Of a stretch of DNA of 64,000 bases, positions 62,883 through 64,000 are shown piece after piece (position 1 is the stretch's first letter; every line of letters starts with the position of its first letter). The translations under genes and the position numbers were made by a program. Under the pieces are notes generated by a model, which saw nothing but the letters and a program-made list of their open reading frames with translations, searched no databases and was not told where the DNA came from. This stretch comes from Brotonthovivens ammoniilytica. Lineage in GTDB: Bacteria; Bacillota; Clostridia; Lachnospirales; Lachnospiraceae. The stretch spans positions 1-64,000 of the forward strand of contig NZ_JAOQJQ010000006.1 in NCBI RefSeq assembly GCF_025566885.1, given 5' to 3'.

Positions 62883-63215
62883 TTATTTTTCATTCACAAC
62901 CACGTACATTTTCCCTGTATCCGGATCTACATAAACAGAGCCCTTTTCCTGCAGTCCTTTATCCCCGGTTATCTCTGACAGATCATCATCTGAGATCGCA
63001 TCATAATCCTCAAGTTCAGACATCTGGCTTTTGTCAATTTCCGTAACGGAGCTGCTTCCCACATCAATATTCCAGTTAATAACAAGAGCCAGCATAATTC
63101 CCACTGCCAGCACAAGCATTGCATCAGCCAGGTTTGATATTCCGGACATAGGATTTACTTCTTCCCCTCCAAAAGTATCGTCCTCTAAATTCCCGCTTCC
63201 GAATCTTCTAAGCAT
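62883..63215 (-). CDS. DUF2149 protein, likely ExbD/TolR-like partner (HmuV type)
   Basis: The product is 110 residues from the ATG at 63215, which follows GGAGGTGGAGA. The longer frame to 63239 would run further into the upstream gene. There is one TM (about 28-50) in the sequence ISNLADAMLVLAVGIMLAL. The Asp and following hydrophobic pattern resemble the TM Asp of ExbD/TolR (VDxxLVL). An acidic extracellular tail ends in VDPDTGKMYVVVNEK. DUF2149 proteins occur with MotA/TolQ/ExbB channels and CobN-like chelatases, including HmuV of Bacteroidota. Overlaps the ExbB-like gene by 8 bp. Confidence 0.85.
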   Translation of the reverse strand: MLRRFGSGNLEDDTFGGEEVNPMSGISNLADAMLVLAVGIMLALVINWNIDVGSSSVTEIDKSQMSELEDYDAISDDDLSEITGDKGLQEKGSVYVDPDTGKMYVVVNEK

Positions 63216-63837
63216 ACTTTTTCTCCACCTCCAGAACACATTCCATCAATGTTTCCAGTATTGATATATCATTTGCATACCATTTTTTGCGGATGGTAGT
63301 AATAACTGTTGCAATCGCGGCACACCCAAGCCCCATAACCGTTGTATCAAAAGCTGTCATCAGTGATTGAGACAGTGTATAGGTATCCCCCTGACCCAGA
63401 GCGATGATTCCCGGCCCTAAAGGAATCAAGGTTCCCAGCAGTCCAAATACCGGTCCAAGCCTTACAATTAATTCTGAAATTTTCAGGATTGTATCGTATC
63501 TTGATTTATTCTCCTGGAGCAGTCTTACTGCCAGCGCTTCCCTCATGTTCTCTGTAAGCTCCTTATGATCTGTAAGCTCGATCAGAGCAATTTTCTGGCG
63601 CTTTAGCAGCCCGCTTCTGCGTATGCTCTCTTCCGGCAAAACTTCTCCGGCCCGAAGTTCATCTACCAGTTTGGGCATCCATACCTTTAAATGTCTCCGC
63701 TCTATTATTACTTCCACAATCAGACTTCCCAAAATAATCAGCGTTACCGCCCCTATAATAAACAAAATAATAATTACGGGAACCTGCAAAGATCCACAGA
63801 TAGTCCGCATCGCTTGTGTCAAACTTGACAAATTCAT
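63208..63837 (-). CDS. MotA/TolQ/ExbB proton channel family protein (HmuU type)
   Basis: The product is 209 residues from the ATG at 63837 (AGAGG 8 nt upstream; a GTG two codons earlier is too close). TM1 (about 18-45, PVIIILFIIGAVTLIILG) and a cytoplasmic helical loop precede the signature TM2 LGPVFGLLGTLIPLGPGI. TM3 follows (TTVMGLGCAAIATVI). These channels form a pentamer and use ion flow to drive a partner with one TM, here probably the DUF2149 protein. There is no flagellar or outer-membrane context, so the work done must be at the cell surface or wall. Confidence 0.92.
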   Translation of the reverse strand: MNLSSLTQAMRTICGSLQVPVIIILFIIGAVTLIILGSLIVEVIIERRHLKVWMPKLVDELRAGEVLPEESIRRSGLLKRQKIALIELTDHKELTENMREALAVRLLQENKSRYDTILKISELIVRLGPVFGLLGTLIPLGPGIIALGQGDTYTLSQSLMTAFDTTVMGLGCAAIATVITTIRKKWYANDISILETLMECVLEVEKKYA

Positions 63838-63857
63838 TTCCACTACCTCTTTTCAAC

Positions 63858-64000
63858 TCAATCCTTCTTTATTTTTCCGTCCTTCTTCTGGCCGCTAAAC
63901 CAGATTCCCTCAGACACCGCTCCGATTCCAAACAGCAATACAGCTGCCACTCCGATTCCTGCTGTCATAGAATTTGCCTCTTCTATCATTGGAAGCTGCC
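63858..64000 (-). CDS. C-terminal end of a membrane-anchored protein (partial; possible CobN/HmuS-like)
   Basis: Only 47 C-terminal codons are in the window. They encode SMTAGIGVAAVLLFGIGAV, a single TM, and then a basic cytoplasmic tail GQKKDGKIKKD. The gene lies 20 bp upstream of the ExbB-like gene. In related loci this place is taken by a CobN-like chelatase with a C-terminal anchor, or by a DUF2162-type protein. The fragment alone does not show the family. Confidence 0.55.
   Translation of the reverse strand, partial: QLPMIEEANSMTAGIGVAAVLLFGIGAVSEGIWFSGQKKDGKIKKD

Overview
The window looks like a chromosome segment from a low-to-mid GC Gram-positive anaerobe of the Lachnospiraceae (Bacillota, Clostridia). 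The evidence is the 16S rRNA 5' end at the left edge, the ftsEX-M23-ctpA and ftsH-uvrC-hprK-murB-rapZ-whiA gene orders, type III glutamine synthetase, and a KTGD-type cell-wall sorting tail. The genus cannot be fixed from this window. Two runs of N (26795-27089 and 55596-55857) are assembly gaps. Most genes, and the rRNA, are on the minus strand, which suggests one replichore with the fork moving right to left.

Layout. 1-0.9 kb: 5' end of a 16S rRNA gene (minus) with its leader and two good tandem promoters. 0.9-9.5 kb: a BlaI-type repressor, a cell-envelope operon (CdaR/PucR-like regulator, ftsE, ftsX, M23/coiled-coil hydrolase, ctpA, Nudix), then yitT and a WecG/TagA-type glycosyltransferase. 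9.5-10.2 kb: gene-free, with four DnaA boxes in 72 bp and a 57-bp palindromic-ended repeat. 10.2-13.1 kb: an EthD-like protein and an FMN oxidoreductase divergent from a LysR regulator. 13.2-21.3 kb: NlpC/P60 hydrolase, thioredoxin reductase, PBP1A, YigZ, tRNA-Gln, acyl-ACP thioesterase, CvfB, RidA. 21.3-35.8 kb: glnN and the conserved ftsH-uvrC-hprK-aminopeptidase-murB-rapZ-whiA-dagK block, with pyrG divergent. 35.9-41.6 kb: PabB-like enzyme, WYL regulator, AEC transporter, radical SAM protein and small membrane genes. 41.7-46.4 kb: a large RND permease with a coiled-coil insertion and a divergent TetR regulator. 46.4-52.5 kb: aldo/keto reductase, a second yitT, azlCD, LysR/YeiH, GH25 lysozyme. 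52.5-54.8 kb: a complete BlaI-BlaR1 sensor pair. 55.0-64.0 kb (minus): a putative operon running in from beyond the right edge. It holds the C-terminus of a membrane-anchored protein, a MotA/TolQ/ExbB channel, a DUF2149 protein, an anchored oxidoreductase-like domain, and a 2387-residue cell-wall-anchored protein.

The last block is the most interesting. An ExbB-like channel next to DUF2149 is the pair found as HmuU/HmuV beside the CobN-like HmuS in Bacteroidota haem (hmu) operons. Here the pair is in a Gram-positive background with a giant surface protein, so I propose an ion-motive-force-powered surface system, possibly for tetrapyrrole or haem. Other notable signals are a dispersed intergenic repeat whose hairpins co-vary between copies, an orphan DnaA-box cluster, and an RND pump with an inserted coiled coil and no adaptor gene.
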